Below, piece by piece: positions 1-8,786 of a stretch of 64,000 nt of DNA. Numbering within the stretch: position 1 is the stretch's first letter; each line of letters begins with the position of its first letter. Where the stretch lies: the NCBI GenBank assembly GCA_023430975.1, contig JAEYYB010000057.1, forward strand, positions 62,001 through 126,000, read 5' to 3'. The notes beneath the pieces are model-generated. The model was not told the origin of the DNA and ran no database searches. It worked only from the letters and a program-made list of their open reading frames with translations. A program made the position numbers and the translations under genes. This DNA comes from Bacillota bacterium (GTDB lineage Bacteria > Bacillota > Clostridia > Acetivibrionales > DSM-2933).

Positions 1-1020
1 AACTTTTTCTATCACAATTCCACTATCTTTCTCTATATCCTCTAAATCCTCCTTTGAAGGAATAGCTGTCAACTCTTTGTTAATCTGTGGAAAGTGAACT
101 TTAACTTTTCCATCTTTTTCACAGCTGAAGTCCATATCAGGTAAATCCACCTTAAGCTCCCTAAGTTTATTATCCCTATATTCATAGGCCTTTATCTCTC
201 CAGTCATTCCTACACCATTTGTCATCCATGAGTATGATACAGCAATTATTGAACCCTTATTTACAGGTATAAACTCCACAGTCGGTGCATCATACATGAT
301 ATGGAAAGGTTCACTTACCCACCCAATCTCATCTTCAACATTTACTTCACTTAAACCGACTTTTAGCTTAAGCTGTCCATTTGAATCTTTTGTCCGTGCT
401 TTGTAAAATGAAAGCATTACATCATCTGCCGTACCGTCACCGTCAGCATCATGCCTGTAGTCCTTCCTCATGCTGTCCTGAATTTGATCCGGCAAATCAA
501 TAGTATATTGTACCTCATTATTAGATAAACTTTTCCAAAAGGAACTGCTGTCACCCCAAAGTTTATAGATATTAGCGTCTTCTTTCATATGAAAAGTATT
601 ATCCTCAACGGACAGCAAAATCGGTTTTGCCCCTTCAAACTCCAGGCTATAGTCATATTTATTTGAGTCAAAGCCTGAGCTATCGATAGCTTTAGTATCC
701 AGCTTCTCAGATTTTTGCAGCATATCCAGAATTGTATATCTTAATATGTCTGATGCCCTATAGGCTTTGTCATGGCCTTTTTTCCGTATATCCAATGGAT
801 GTTCTTCATTGGTGGCTGCCAGTTCTTCAAATGTGTTATAAAGCAGCTCCTTAGAAGGATTAGCCTTGGAGGAAGTACTGTCCTTAGATAAGGAATTCGT
901 CTCAACTAATGGTTTATTATATGGCTCCTCCTCTATTTTACCGCATGATGTCAGTAAAGAGAGGGATAGAGTAACTGTCAAAATATACTTGGGTAAACTA
1001 CTTCTCCATTGTATCAGCAT
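1..1020 (-). CDS. Putative lipoprotein, C-terminus beyond window
   Basis: The reading frame is open from the ATG at 1020 to the left edge (340 codons, no stop), so the 3' end is missing. A GGAGGA ribosome site lies about 5 bases upstream of this ATG. The N-terminus is a lipoprotein signal: a basic start, a hydrophobic run, then the lipobox LLTSC near residue 25, followed by a Ser/Lys-rich linker, so a membrane-attached extracytoplasmic protein is expected. Around residue 195 there is an acidic stretch DADGDGTADD that resembles a calcium-binding loop of the EF-hand/thrombospondin-3 kind. I do not recognise the family and assign no function. It is transcribed in the same direction as the VanW-family gene upstream, about 70 bases apart, and could be co-transcribed with it. 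Confidence 0.75.
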   Translation of the reverse strand, partial: MLIQWRSSLPKYILTVTLSLSLLTSCGKIEEEPYNKPLVETNSLSKDSTSSKANPSKELLYNTFEELAATNEEHPLDIRKKGHDKAYRASDILRYTILDMLQKSEKLDTKAIDSSGFDSNKYDYSLEFEGAKPILLSVEDNTFHMKEDANIYKLWGDSSSFWKSLSNNEVQYTIDLPDQIQDSMRKDYRHDADGDGTADDVMLSFYKARTKDSNGQLKLKVGLSEVNVEDEIGWVSEPFHIMYDAPTVEFIPVNKGSIIAVSYSWMTNGVGMTGEIKAYEYRDNKLRELKVDLPDMDFSCEKDGKVKVHFPQINKELTAIPSKEDLEDIEKDSGIVIEKV

Positions 1021-1089
1021 AATAATTCCTCCATTCTGCACACTATATGTATTGCATTAATCATTTTCCATCCATAATTTCCCGTACAT

Positions 1090-1920
1090 TCAAAAAGCCT
1101 GGGTTTTATCCGGAATCAACGGTGAATACATCATTATCGCATTGTTTTCAGTAACGTACTCATCATCCGTCAAAATCCCACTTTCATTATAAATTCTTCT
1201 ATATATGGTGTTGTGCCTTATATATCCGCCCCAATAAGTACTTTTTATACTATTGTCCCTCTCATATACCTCATAAGAAAGGTTTTGCGGTTTTTCAGTC
1301 CTCCACTCTGCGTGGAGGTACTCATCATCTATATTTAATTTGATCTGGTATTCAGTATCTGTTTCATTAAGAATCTGAAGATCTATATAATTGTATACGC
1401 AGGTTGCACCGCTGCCAAATGGCTGCGTTCTGCCTGTATCGGGAAAAATATCATGACTGTGTCTGTATCTCTGAATTACAGTAAGAGGAGTATGCAAGGT
1501 TATCCAATATATAATGTTGGATAGCTGGCAGAGTCCTCCACCGATACCTTCCCCAAAGCTTCCATCAGGATTTAACGTAAGGCCTTTCAAATAGCCCTTT
1601 CTGGCAGACGGCTTTCCTATGAGTTTCCAGAAAGAAAATATCTGACCCTTTTTTAAAATTAATCCATCAATTCTTTTTAAAGCTATATTAAGATTATTAA
1701 CCTTATTGTATTGCAATCTTATATCAACTCCATGAAGCTTTCTTATAAGAGGTGTTTTATGTCCGAAGGCCTTATACGGCAAGCTACTTTGCAAAAAGGA
1801 ATCTGCAAACTTATTTCCGCCTAAATACCATTGGCAGTATCTTAGAAATGTATAATACCTCTTACCCAGATAAATCCTAAGCTTCAGCCTTCTTTTAGGC
1901 TCCGTACATATAGACCTCAT
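1090..1920 (-). CDS. VanW family protein
   Basis: About 276 residues. The central region (roughly residues 90-190) carries the VanW signature: a Gly-rich GEGIGGGLCQLSN segment, a following RHSHD, and GRTQPFGSGATCVYNY. VanW proteins were named from vancomycin-resistance clusters but most members are chromosomal cell-wall-associated proteins of unknown activity, and no van resistance genes are visible here. The frame can be extended to a TTG at 1935 and an ATG at 1929, but the GGAG at 1934-1931 sits 9 bases before the ATG at 1920, so 1920 is the best start. No signal peptide is obvious; the N-terminus is very basic. A copy of a dispersed palindromic element lies immediately upstream. Confidence 0.85.
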   Translation of the reverse strand: MRSICTEPKRRLKLRIYLGKRYYTFLRYCQWYLGGNKFADSFLQSSLPYKAFGHKTPLIRKLHGVDIRLQYNKVNNLNIALKRIDGLILKKGQIFSFWKLIGKPSARKGYLKGLTLNPDGSFGEGIGGGLCQLSNIIYWITLHTPLTVIQRYRHSHDIFPDTGRTQPFGSGATCVYNYIDLQILNETDTEYQIKLNIDDEYLHAEWRTEKPQNLSYEVYERDNSIKSTYWGGYIRHNTIYRRIYNESGILTDDEYVTENNAIMMYSPLIPDKTQAF

Positions 1921-1942
1921 ATTAACCATCTCCAAGCATCTA

Positions 1943-2040
1943 TATTAAAGGTGCTAATAATCTTATATTTGGCAGAGTAATTAACTAACGTTTTTAACGT
2001 TACTTTGTGATAGACAAATGATAAAATTAATTGTCTCTTT
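1943..2040. repeat. Dispersed palindromic element, copy A (degenerate)
   Basis: This begins like the other copies with ATTAAA-GGTGCTAATAATCTTA, followed by TTTGGCAGAGTAA. The right half carries GTGATAGACAAATG as in the copies near 17.9 and 31.0 kb. The right end has diverged. It lies between the VanW gene and the transketolase terminator. Confidence 0.6.
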
Positions 2041-2114
2041 TCTATTATAATTGATCTGGAGGAACAATAAGTTACATATTAGTTAAGAAATGATTAATAA
2101 TTAGACATAAATAA

Positions 2115-2156
2115 AACGATACTGAACTTATGTAAAACATTTTGTTCAGTATCGTT
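2115..2156 (-). terminator. Rho-independent terminator of the transketolase pair
   Basis: A perfect 13-bp inverted repeat (AACGATACTGAAC / GTTCAGTATCGTT) with a 16-base loop lies about 35 bases past the transketolase stop. On the minus strand it is followed by TTTATTTATG. Confidence 0.75.
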
Positions 2157-2189
2157 ATTAATTTATACTTGAATGGTAATGTACCAAGA

Positions 2190-3137
2190 TTATTTCTTTT
2201 TAGAACCAAGCAGTTCTTTTGCACCTGCAACTATAGCCTCTTTTGTAAGACCATATTTCTCAAGCAATGCATCAGGTTTACCGGATTTACCGAACTTGTC
2301 GTTGACTCCTATCCTCTTCATAGCTACCGGATAGTTTTCTACCACAACCTCAGCAACAGCACTGCCAAGACCACCTATAATGCTGTGCTCTTCAACAGTA
2401 AGTATTGCCCCTGTTTCCTTTGCAGCCTTTACAATTATGTCCTTATCAATTGGTTTTATGGTATGAATGTTTATAACTCTTGCCTTTATTCCTTCATTTT
2501 CTAAAAGTTTACTTGCCTCTAAGGCAATATGAACCATATATCCGGTGCTTATTATTGTCAAGTCACTGCCGCCGGCTATTTCAATACCCTTGCCCAATTC
2601 AAACTTATAATCGTTCTCATTGAATATTACTGGACAAGCAAGCCTTCCCAGCCTCAGATAAAAAGGACCTTTTGTTTCTATTGCTGCTTTTACTGCAGCT
2701 CTTGTCTCAACAGCATCTGCCGGACTTATAACAGTCATGTTTGGCAGAGCCCTCATAAGAGCAATATCCTCTATAGTCTGATGTGATGCTCCGTCTTCAC
2801 CTACTGTAATACCTGCATGTGTAGCACCTATTTTAACATTGAGTGCAGGGTAACATATTGAGTTTCTAACCTGCTCAAAGGCTCTACCTGAAGCAAACAT
2901 TGCAAAAGTGCTGGCAAAAACAGTTTTATTGCAGGTAGCTATACCTGCTGCTGTAGCCATCATATTTCCTTCTGCAATACCCATATTTATAAATCTTTCA
3001 GGATATTCATTTTTAAACAAATCAGTTTTAGTTGATTTTGATAAATCCGCATCCAAAACTACTATTTTGGAATCACCGCCGAATTCCAACAATGCACTTC
3101 CATATGCTTCCCTTGTAGCTATCTTCTTATTCTCCAT
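2190..3137 (-). CDS. Transketolase, C-terminal subunit
   Basis: 315 residues, corresponding to the pyrimidine-binding and C-terminal domains of transketolase (split-gene form, as in archaea and many clostridia). Visible motifs include EDGASHQTIEDIALMRALP (the TPP pyrimidine-binding region), SPADAVETRAA, and VEEHSIIGGLGSAVAE in the C-terminal domain. With the N-terminal subunit encoded immediately upstream (stop and start 2 bases apart) it should form the active heteromer that transfers two-carbon ketol units in the non-oxidative pentose phosphate pathway in the cytoplasm. The ATG at 3137 is preceded by GGAGGTGG. A strong hairpin terminator follows. The 1-deoxyxylulose-phosphate synthase family is related, but the split organisation favours transketolase. 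Confidence 0.93.
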   Translation of the reverse strand: MENKKIATREAYGSALLEFGGDSKIVVLDADLSKSTKTDLFKNEYPERFINMGIAEGNMMATAAGIATCNKTVFASTFAMFASGRAFEQVRNSICYPALNVKIGATHAGITVGEDGASHQTIEDIALMRALPNMTVISPADAVETRAAVKAAIETKGPFYLRLGRLACPVIFNENDYKFELGKGIEIAGGSDLTIISTGYMVHIALEASKLLENEGIKARVINIHTIKPIDKDIIVKAAKETGAILTVEEHSIIGGLGSAVAEVVVENYPVAMKRIGVNDKFGKSGKPDALLEKYGLTKEAIVAGAKELLGSKKK

Positions 3138-3139
3138 GG

Positions 3140-3985
3140 TTATTCCACCTCCAATTTAGCCAAAAACTCATCCAGCTCTGTTATTGCTGCATCTCTTTGT
3201 TCTTTATTTGGAGCTGTGCCATGCCATCCTGCTTTATTTTCCATAAAGGATACGCCTTTACCTTTTACTGTTTCAGCAACCACCATAATCGGTTGACCTT
3301 TTGTCTTTTTAGCTTCATCAATTGCCTGGATTATCTGTTCATAATCATGACCATTAATGGCAATCACTTTGAAACCAAAAGCTTCAAACTTATCCTTCAC
3401 CGGCTCAGGTGAAAGAACATCGGTAATTTTGCCATCTATTTGGAGACCATTGTGATCAAGGAAAACAGTAAGATTATCCAGCTTGTAATGTGCTGCACAC
3501 ATAAGTGCTTCCCATACTTGACCTTCTTGAATCTCACCATCTCCTAAAATTGAATAAACCCTATAGTCTTTTCCATCAAGTTTGCCTGCTAAAGCCATCC
3601 CAACTGCAGCTGATATTCCCTGGCCTAATGAACCGGTTGACATATCAACTCCAGGCACAGATTTCATACTGGGATGTCCCTCAAGATAACTGTCAACTTT
3701 TCTAAAGGTATGTAAATCTTCTCTAGGGAAAAATCCCTTTTGTGCCAGAGCACCATATAATGCCGGTGAACAATGGCCCTTTGACAAAACAAAACGGTCC
3801 CTGTCCTCCCATTGAGGATTCTTGGGATCAACCCTCATTTCATTAAAATAAAGTACTGACATAATATCAGCACAAGACATTGATCCTCCAGGATGTCCTG
3901 AGGATGCACTGTGAACCTGCTCAATAATATCCTTGCGGATTATTGTAGCGTTACGCTTTAATTCTTTAATCTTCTTGCTATCCAT
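3140..3985 (-). CDS. Transketolase, N-terminal subunit
   Basis: About 281 residues, the TPP pyrophosphate-binding half of a split transketolase. The sequence shows SGHPGGSMSCADIM near the N-terminus, SKGHCSPALYGAL, GSLGQGISAAVGMAL, and the TPP/metal motif GDGEIQEGQVWEA near residue 150. The frame can start at a GTG (3988), but AAGGAG is 8 bases before the ATG at 3985, which I take as the start. It is co-transcribed with the C-terminal subunit, and the product completes the pentose phosphate pathway enzyme. No oddities seen. Confidence 0.93.
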   Translation of the reverse strand: MDSKKIKELKRNATIIRKDIIEQVHSASSGHPGGSMSCADIMSVLYFNEMRVDPKNPQWEDRDRFVLSKGHCSPALYGALAQKGFFPREDLHTFRKVDSYLEGHPSMKSVPGVDMSTGSLGQGISAAVGMALAGKLDGKDYRVYSILGDGEIQEGQVWEALMCAAHYKLDNLTVFLDHNGLQIDGKITDVLSPEPVKDKFEAFGFKVIAINGHDYEQIIQAIDEAKKTKGQPIMVVAETVKGKGVSFMENKAGWHGTAPNKEQRDAAITELDEFLAKLEVE

Positions 3986-4114
3986 CACTACAACTCCTTA
4001 TATTAGAATAAAAATCTCAAATAAGCTTATATATAAATCATCATTAAAAAGTATACTATAGCAAAAGTAATTAGTCCAGAGTAATAATGGTTAATAACTA
4101 AAAATTACCTATTA

Positions 4115-5035
4115 TTATTTGCCTTCGTAGGTCTTAAATCCTTCACCTAAAACCTCTCTGATATCAGTAAGAATTATAAATGAATTGCCGTCTATTTCCA
4201 TGACCATTTCCTTTAATTGTTGAAGCTGGCCTCTATGTAAAACACACAATAGGACGTTCTTTTCCTTCCCTGTATACATCCCGATACCCTTAAGTGCTGT
4301 TACTCCCCTATCCATGATATCCATTATGTTTGACGCAATTTCATCAGATTTATCGGATATAATTAGAACTGATTTTGCAAAATTAACCCCTTCCAGAACC
4401 GCATCAATTACCTTGGATGATATATAAAGTGTTATTATTGCGTACATTCCCAGATGAAAGCTGTTAAATGCAATGGTAGCGAATATGATTATAGCTGTAT
4501 CGATAATCATTATAAGCTGCCCCATAGTCAGGTTGGATATAAAATGGTTTACTATTCTTGCCGCCAGGTCACTTCCTCCTGTGGTTGCACCTGCCTTGAA
4601 AACCATCCCTAAACCGAGTCCCATCAGAAAACCACCAAATATACTGTATAAAAACAGGTCTGGAACAGACGGCGTAGGCTCAAGTTTAACCAGGTAATTC
4701 TCAACGAAATACTTTGTATAAGGTTCGAGAAAATCAATGAAAACAGACAAAAGTATCGTGCTGAAAAGCGTCCTTAAAATGAACTTTCTGCCTATAAATT
4801 TAATCCCTAAAATAAATAGCGGGATATTTAAAATAAGCATAATGGTTCCCACCGGTAGCTTCTGATAGCTTAAATAATATATGACTGTGGCTATACCACT
4901 AACTCCTCCGGGAGCAATCTTATAGGGCACCATAAATACGTTTATTGAAGCTGCAGTAATGAACGATCCTACTACAATTAAAAAGCTGTTTCTCCAAAAA
5001 TCATTGTTTTTCACTTTTGATAAAAGTTTTTTCAT
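4115..5035 (-). CDS. YitT family membrane protein (DUF161/DUF2179)
   Basis: About 306 residues. The first two thirds is a polytopic membrane region with the family's Gly-rich APGGVSGIATVIYYL and KAGATTGGSDLAARI loops. The last 80 residues form the soluble DUF2179 domain (SDEIASNIMDIMDRGVTAL, YTGKEKNVLLCVLHR, DPFIL-like end). YitT proteins are found throughout Firmicutes, sometimes called uncharacterised transporters; no substrate is established. A GTG at 5044 extends the frame three codons, but GGGTG lies before the ATG at 5035; the choice is not certain. It is a single-gene unit, divergent from the CsaB fusion gene. Confidence 0.88.
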   Translation of the reverse strand: MKKLLSKVKNNDFWRNSFLIVVGSFITAASINVFMVPYKIAPGGVSGIATVIYYLSYQKLPVGTIMLILNIPLFILGIKFIGRKFILRTLFSTILLSVFIDFLEPYTKYFVENYLVKLEPTPSVPDLFLYSIFGGFLMGLGLGMVFKAGATTGGSDLAARIVNHFISNLTMGQLIMIIDTAIIIFATIAFNSFHLGMYAIITLYISSKVIDAVLEGVNFAKSVLIISDKSDEIASNIMDIMDRGVTALKGIGMYTGKEKNVLLCVLHRGQLQQLKEMVMEIDGNSFIILTDIREVLGEGFKTYEGK

Positions 5036-5121
5036 ATTAAGCACCCATGTTCCACATATACATATTTATAATACTTATACATATTTATTAATTTTTACGC
5101 TTTTTATGTCCGTGAAATTAC

Positions 5122-5168
5122 GATGTATATTAAAAGTGTTAATAGATTTATCACTTTTAATATACATC
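5122..5168. repeat. Dispersed palindromic element, copy D (short, near-perfect)
   Basis: A near-perfect inverted repeat with arms GATGTATATTAAAAGTG and CACTTTTAATATACATC. It keeps only the outer ends of the longer copies (AAAAGTGTTAATA and GATTTATCACTTTT), as if the middle had been deleted. Confidence 0.7.
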
Positions 5169-5332
5169 ACAATTTCTCACAACAAAGTCTAGCTTGACAA
5201 AATCATTTCATGATTTTGTTATATATATTGCAGTATATGTTTTGTATTCCTTAATTCAATCTTATTATTTTCCGGATGCCAAAAAATGATACACTAATAA
5301 TGCTTTTTGCCACCTTTGCCACCAAAGAGCTG

Positions 5333-5360
5333 TTGCTATTTTAATATGGTATGCTATAAT
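5333..5360 (+). promoter_or_regulatory. Putative promoter of the GT4-CsaB gene
   Basis: TTGCTA (5333-5338), a 16-base spacer and TATAAT (5355-5360) lie about 40 bases before the ATG at 5399. A GGAGAG ribosome site lies just before the start. Confidence 0.5.
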
Positions 5361-5398
5361 ATACACGGGTTTTAACTCAATGAACGGAGAGATAAAAT

Positions 5399-7618
5399 AT
5401 GAAAGTTCTTCATTTAATAGGCGGTGGGGATGTTGGCGGTGCAAAAACCCATGTTCTCTCACTTGTAAAGGAATTGAGCAAACACATAGATGTCAAGCTG
5501 ATAAGCTTTAGAAAAGGTGAATTTGCTGAAGACGCCAAATCTATGGGTATAGATGTAGAAGTTATTCAATCCGGCAATGTACTAAAGGATATAAGAAGAG
5601 TCATCTCAATTGTACGGGATGAGAATTTTATAATGACCCACTCCCATGGAGCAAAAGCAAACATGATAGCTGTGCTTGTAAGTCGCTATACAAAAGTTCC
5701 CACAGTTACAACAGTTCACAGTGATTACAGGCTTGATTACCTTCAGAGCTTCGTAAAAAGGGTTACATTCGGTATAATAAACACAATAGCACTGAGGTTT
5801 ATAGATTACTATGTGGCTGTTTCCAGGAACTTTAAGGACATGCTTGTAAACAGGAAATTTTTAGCTAATAAGATATTTACTGTTTATAATGGAATAAATT
5901 TTGATGATAATATAGGTACTTACGATAGAAATGAATTTGCAAGAAAATACAATATCAGTATCAATGAAAGTGATATTCTAATAGGTATTTTGGTAAGATT
6001 AACTCCTGTAAAAGGGCTTAATGTGTTCATAAATGCTGCAAAGGAAGTTGTAAAAAAGAATCCTAACGTTAAATTCCTAATTGGCGGTGAAGGTGAAGAG
6101 CGGAAATCTCTTGAATCAAGAGTAAACTCACTGGGATTATCCGACAATGTACTTTTTTTAGGCTTTGTCAATAACTCGTACGAGTTTATGAGCAGTATTG
6201 ATATTAATGTCTTGACGTCCATAAGTGAAAGCTTCCCATACTCAATCCTTGAAGGAACCAGGATAAAAAGAGCCACTGTAAGCAGCAATGTTGGGGGTCT
6301 GCCTGACCTTATTGATCATGGCGTAAACGGATTCCTTTTTAATCCCGGAGATCACATCAAGTTAGCGGAATATTTGCTAAAGCTTGTCAATGATAAAAAC
6401 CTCAGGAACGATATGGGAAACAGAATTTATTTAAAGGCAAGTGAAAAATTTTCACTTAAGAATATGTGTAAGACTCAGCTGGATATTTATGAATCGGTGC
6501 TTAAAGCCAAAAAGGAATCAAGTCATTCCTATCCTGACATAATAATTTCCGGGTACTATGGTTTTAAAAACATAGGTGATGATGCCATGCTTATGGCCAT
6601 TACACAAAATTTGCTCCAACAAAAAGAAGACGCTAAAATCATGGTACTGTCCAGAGAGCCGAACGAGACAACAGGTTTATATAATGTTGACTCAATGTTC
6701 CGTTTCAATCTCTTAAGGATACTCAGGTCAATGAAACCAGGGAAATTGTTTATAAATGGCGGGGGTAATCTTATTCAGGATAACACCAGTACCAGATCCC
6801 TTATGTATTATTTATTTATGATCTGGATGGCAAAGAAAAGACATATGAAGGTTATGCTGTATGCAAACGGTATTGGCCCGATAAATAGGAGAATAAACAG
6901 AAGAATAACAAGATATGTTTTAAATAAAACAGATGTGATAACATTAAGAGAAAATTCTCCTTCAAAGCAGGAAATCGATAATTTGCTTATTACCACACCA
7001 AAAGTTATAATAACAGCTGATCCTGCTACCACTATACAACCTTCAACCTCAGAACATATCGATAAAATCCTTCTTAATGAAGGAATTGAATCAGAAGGCC
7101 CATATATAGGCTTTTCCATCAGAAAATGGCATGGCCTGAGCAAATATGAACGTGTTGTAGCGGATACCGCAGATTATATAGCAAAAACACATGGCTTAAA
7201 GCCTGTTTTTATACCCATGCATTACCCTTCAGACCTTGCTGTATGCGAAAGAATTGTCTCTAAGATGAGTGGTGATGCTAATATTATTAGAAATAAATAC
7301 TCGGTTCCGGAAACAATAGGGATAATCAGCAGGATGGATATTCTTGTCGGAATGCGACTTCATGCGCTTATATTTGCCGCCTGCCAGGGTATACCTATAG
7401 TAGGCCTTGTATACGAACCGAAGGTGGAAGGCTTTCTGAAGTCAATAAATCAACCTTCTGCAGGACATGTTAAGGATCTTGACTTTGAAAACCTTAAGGG
7501 AATAATAGAAAATGTACTTAAAAACAAGTCAAACATCAGCAAGCAGCTGATTGATGCTTCTGAGTCCCTTAAGCAAAAGGCAAGAGAAAATGCCAAAATT
7601 GCAATAGATCTACTATAA
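5399..7618 (+). CDS. csaB: Glycosyltransferase family 4 / polysaccharide pyruvyl transferase (CsaB) fusion
   Basis: 739 residues with two complete enzymes in one chain. Residues 1 to about 372 form a GT4 glycosyltransferase: GGGDVGGAKTHVLSLV at the N-terminus, RLTPVKGLNVFINAA, GGEGEERKSLE, and the SISESFPYSILEG nucleotide-sugar motif. Residues about 378-739 are a CsaB-type pyruvyl transferase: SGYYGFKNIGDDAM, INGGGNLIQD, and GMRLHALIFAACQGIPIVGL. CsaB adds pyruvate ketals to the secondary cell-wall polymer, which is the ligand that SLH domains bind. The fusion would couple sugar addition with pyruvylation on the cytoplasmic face. The gene is followed 45 bases later by a TagA-type glycosyltransferase, consistent with a shared wall-polymer pathway. 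CsaB proteins are often single-domain, about 360 residues. Confidence 0.9.
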   Translation: MKVLHLIGGGDVGGAKTHVLSLVKELSKHIDVKLISFRKGEFAEDAKSMGIDVEVIQSGNVLKDIRRVISIVRDENFIMTHSHGAKANMIAVLVSRYTKVPTVTTVHSDYRLDYLQSFVKRVTFGIINTIALRFIDYYVAVSRNFKDMLVNRKFLANKIFTVYNGINFDDNIGTYDRNEFARKYNISINESDILIGILVRLTPVKGLNVFINAAKEVVKKNPNVKFLIGGEGEERKSLESRVNSLGLSDNVLFLGFVNNSYEFMSSIDINVLTSISESFPYSILEGTRIKRATVSSNVGGLPDLIDHGVNGFLFNPGDHIKLAEYLLKLVNDKNLRNDMGNRIYLKASEKFSLKNMCKTQLDIYESVLKAKKESSHSYPDIIISGYYGFKNIGDDAMLMAITQNLLQQKEDAKIMVLSREPNETTGLYNVDSMFRFNLLRILRSMKPGKLFINGGGNLIQDNTSTRSLMYYLFMIWMAKKRHMKVMLYANGIGPINRRINRRITRYVLNKTDVITLRENSPSKQEIDNLLITTPKVIITADPATTIQPSTSEHIDKILLNEGIESEGPYIGFSIRKWHGLSKYERVVADTADYIAKTHGLKPVFIPMHYPSDLAVCERIVSKMSGDANIIRNKYSVPETIGIISRMDILVGMRLHALIFAACQGIPIVGLVYEPKVEGFLKSINQPSAGHVKDLDFENLKGIIENVLKNKSNISKQLIDASESLKQKARENAKIAIDLL

Positions 7619-7663
7619 GTAATGGTTAAAGAATGAATTTATATATAGGAGTAAGATTTTTTT

Positions 7664-8398
7664 ATGAGAAATACTGTTGAAATATTAGGTGTTCCCGTTG
7701 ACAAACTTAATATGAGAGAGGCTGTCAACACTGTAACTGCATTTTTATCCAGGGACAAACTTCATGCTGTATATACACCAAATGCAGAAATCATGATGGA
7801 GGCCCAAAGAAATCCATACCTTAAAGATATACTCTGCCAGTCCGATTTACTTGTTGCAGATGGAGCCGGCGTAGTAATGGCATCAAAAATATTAGGTCTT
7901 GGACTTCCTGAAAGAGTTGCAGGCTTTGATCTTATAAAAAATCTGTTTGCCGAAACAGATAATATCCCTATGAAGTTCTTCCTATTTGGAGGTAAACCCG
8001 ATATTGCTGAACAAGCAAAGAATAATTTATTAAAGAGCTATAAAAATATAGAAGTGGTGGGCGTAAGAAACGGTTACTTCAGCAGCTCCGATGAAAAAGA
8101 AATTATTGAAGAAATTAATTCATCCAAGGCAGACATTCTTTTAGTAGCTCTTGGTGCACCAAGACAGGAATTATGGATTCATGAACATAAGCACCTTCTT
8201 AATGTAAAGGTTTGCATAGGTGTGGGAGGCAGCTTTGACATACTTTCGGGAAACGCGAAAAGGGCACCTGAATTCTTTCAGAAGCACCACTTGGAATGGT
8301 TTTACAGACTATGTAAGGAACCATGGCGATATAAGAGAATGATGGATTTGCCCAGGTTTATTATTAAAGTAACAAAGGTACGCCTATTTAAGGCATGA
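7664..8398 (+). CDS. tagA: WecG/TagA/CpsF family glycosyltransferase
   Basis: 244 residues, normal length for the family. Motifs: YTPNAEIMMEAQRN, the acidic LLVADGAGVVMAS, LVALGAPRQELWIHEH, and the C-terminal GVGGSFDILSGNAKRAP followed by an aromatic/basic tail (WFYRLCKEPWRYKRM). This family (GT26) transfers N-acetylmannosamine or a similar sugar from UDP to undecaprenyl-diphospho-GlcNAc, making the linkage unit of wall teichoic acid or other wall polymers at the inner membrane surface. Its place directly after the CsaB fusion suggests it acts on the secondary cell-wall polymer. The ribosome site AGGAG is about 12 bases from the ATG, somewhat far. A bidirectional terminator follows. Confidence 0.92.
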   Translation: MRNTVEILGVPVDKLNMREAVNTVTAFLSRDKLHAVYTPNAEIMMEAQRNPYLKDILCQSDLLVADGAGVVMASKILGLGLPERVAGFDLIKNLFAETDNIPMKFFLFGGKPDIAEQAKNNLLKSYKNIEVVGVRNGYFSSSDEKEIIEEINSSKADILLVALGAPRQELWIHEHKHLLNVKVCIGVGGSFDILSGNAKRAPEFFQKHHLEWFYRLCKEPWRYKRMMDLPRFIIKVTKVRLFKA

Positions 8399-8451
8399 TC
8401 GAACGTAATAATCTCCTGAACATATCTATGTTAAAGAATACACTGACAATA

Positions 8452-8497
8452 AAAAAAACAGTCGCTTAAACTTAAAAATTTAAGCAACTGTTTTTTT
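8452..8497. terminator. Bidirectional terminator
   Basis: A hairpin of A7-CAGTCGCTTAAA and TTTAAGCAACTG-T7 with one mismatch separates the convergent tagA and the small minus-strand gene. It has A and T tracts on both sides, so it can serve both directions. Confidence 0.85.
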
Positions 8498-8531
8498 GAC
8501 CTCGGAAATATTGATAACGATATCCACACGC

Positions 8532-8786
8532 TTACATATCCATCATTTTTTTCTTCATGTCTTCATAAACAAATTTATACATTTTAAATAATTCATTTGC
8601 TGCTGGGTCTTCGGTATTTACATCTGGGTGATATTTTTCCATGATACCCTTCCAACCCACTTTTAATATTTCTTCTCTCATGCCCTTAGCTCTATCAAGA
8701 GCACCGGTTTTTTCGTTCAATTTAACTAACTGATCCCTAAGCTTAGTAAGCTTTTCAAGCATCAAATTTAATTCTTCATTTCCCAT
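8532..8786 (-). CDS. Small protein with J-domain-like HPD segment
   Basis: 84 residues. The first half is a charged helix with coiled-coil character (LEKLTKLRDQLVKLNEK). The second half reads EKYHPDVNTEDPAANELF and ends KMYKFVYEDMKKK. This matches the HPD loop and third helix of DnaJ J-domains (kyHPDkn..p.A...F...n.AY..L), but the canonical first helix is replaced. It could be a stand-alone J-like protein that stimulates a DnaK ATPase, or a derived protein with no chaperone role; I infer rather than know. The ATG at 8786 is preceded by GGGGAG. It is a monocistronic unit ending at a shared terminator. Moderately sure that it is a real gene. Confidence 0.7.
   Translation of the reverse strand: MGNEELNLMLEKLTKLRDQLVKLNEKTGALDRAKGMREEILKVGWKGIMEKYHPDVNTEDPAANELFKMYKFVYEDMKKKMMDM

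Larger units (their letters stand above)
5036..5398. other. Gene-free divergent intergenic region
   Basis: About 360 AT-rich bases between two divergent genes. They hold a palindromic element (5122-5168) and the likely promoter of the downstream plus-strand gene (5333-5360). No supported coding sequence is seen; an open frame on the minus strand here lacks a ribosome site and family features. Confidence 0.6.

Noticed and set aside
1090..1920. Vancomycin resistance determinant suggested by the VanW name
   Set aside because: No vanR, vanS, vanH, ligase or vanX gene is present, and most VanW-family proteins are unrelated to resistance.
1921..1935. TTG or earlier ATG start for the VanW gene
   Set aside because: The only ribosome site, GGAG, overlaps these codons and is properly spaced for the ATG at 1920.
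5265..5462. Minus-strand open frame overlapping the start of the CsaB fusion gene
   Set aside because: It overlaps a clear promoter and coding start, has no ribosome site and resembles no family.
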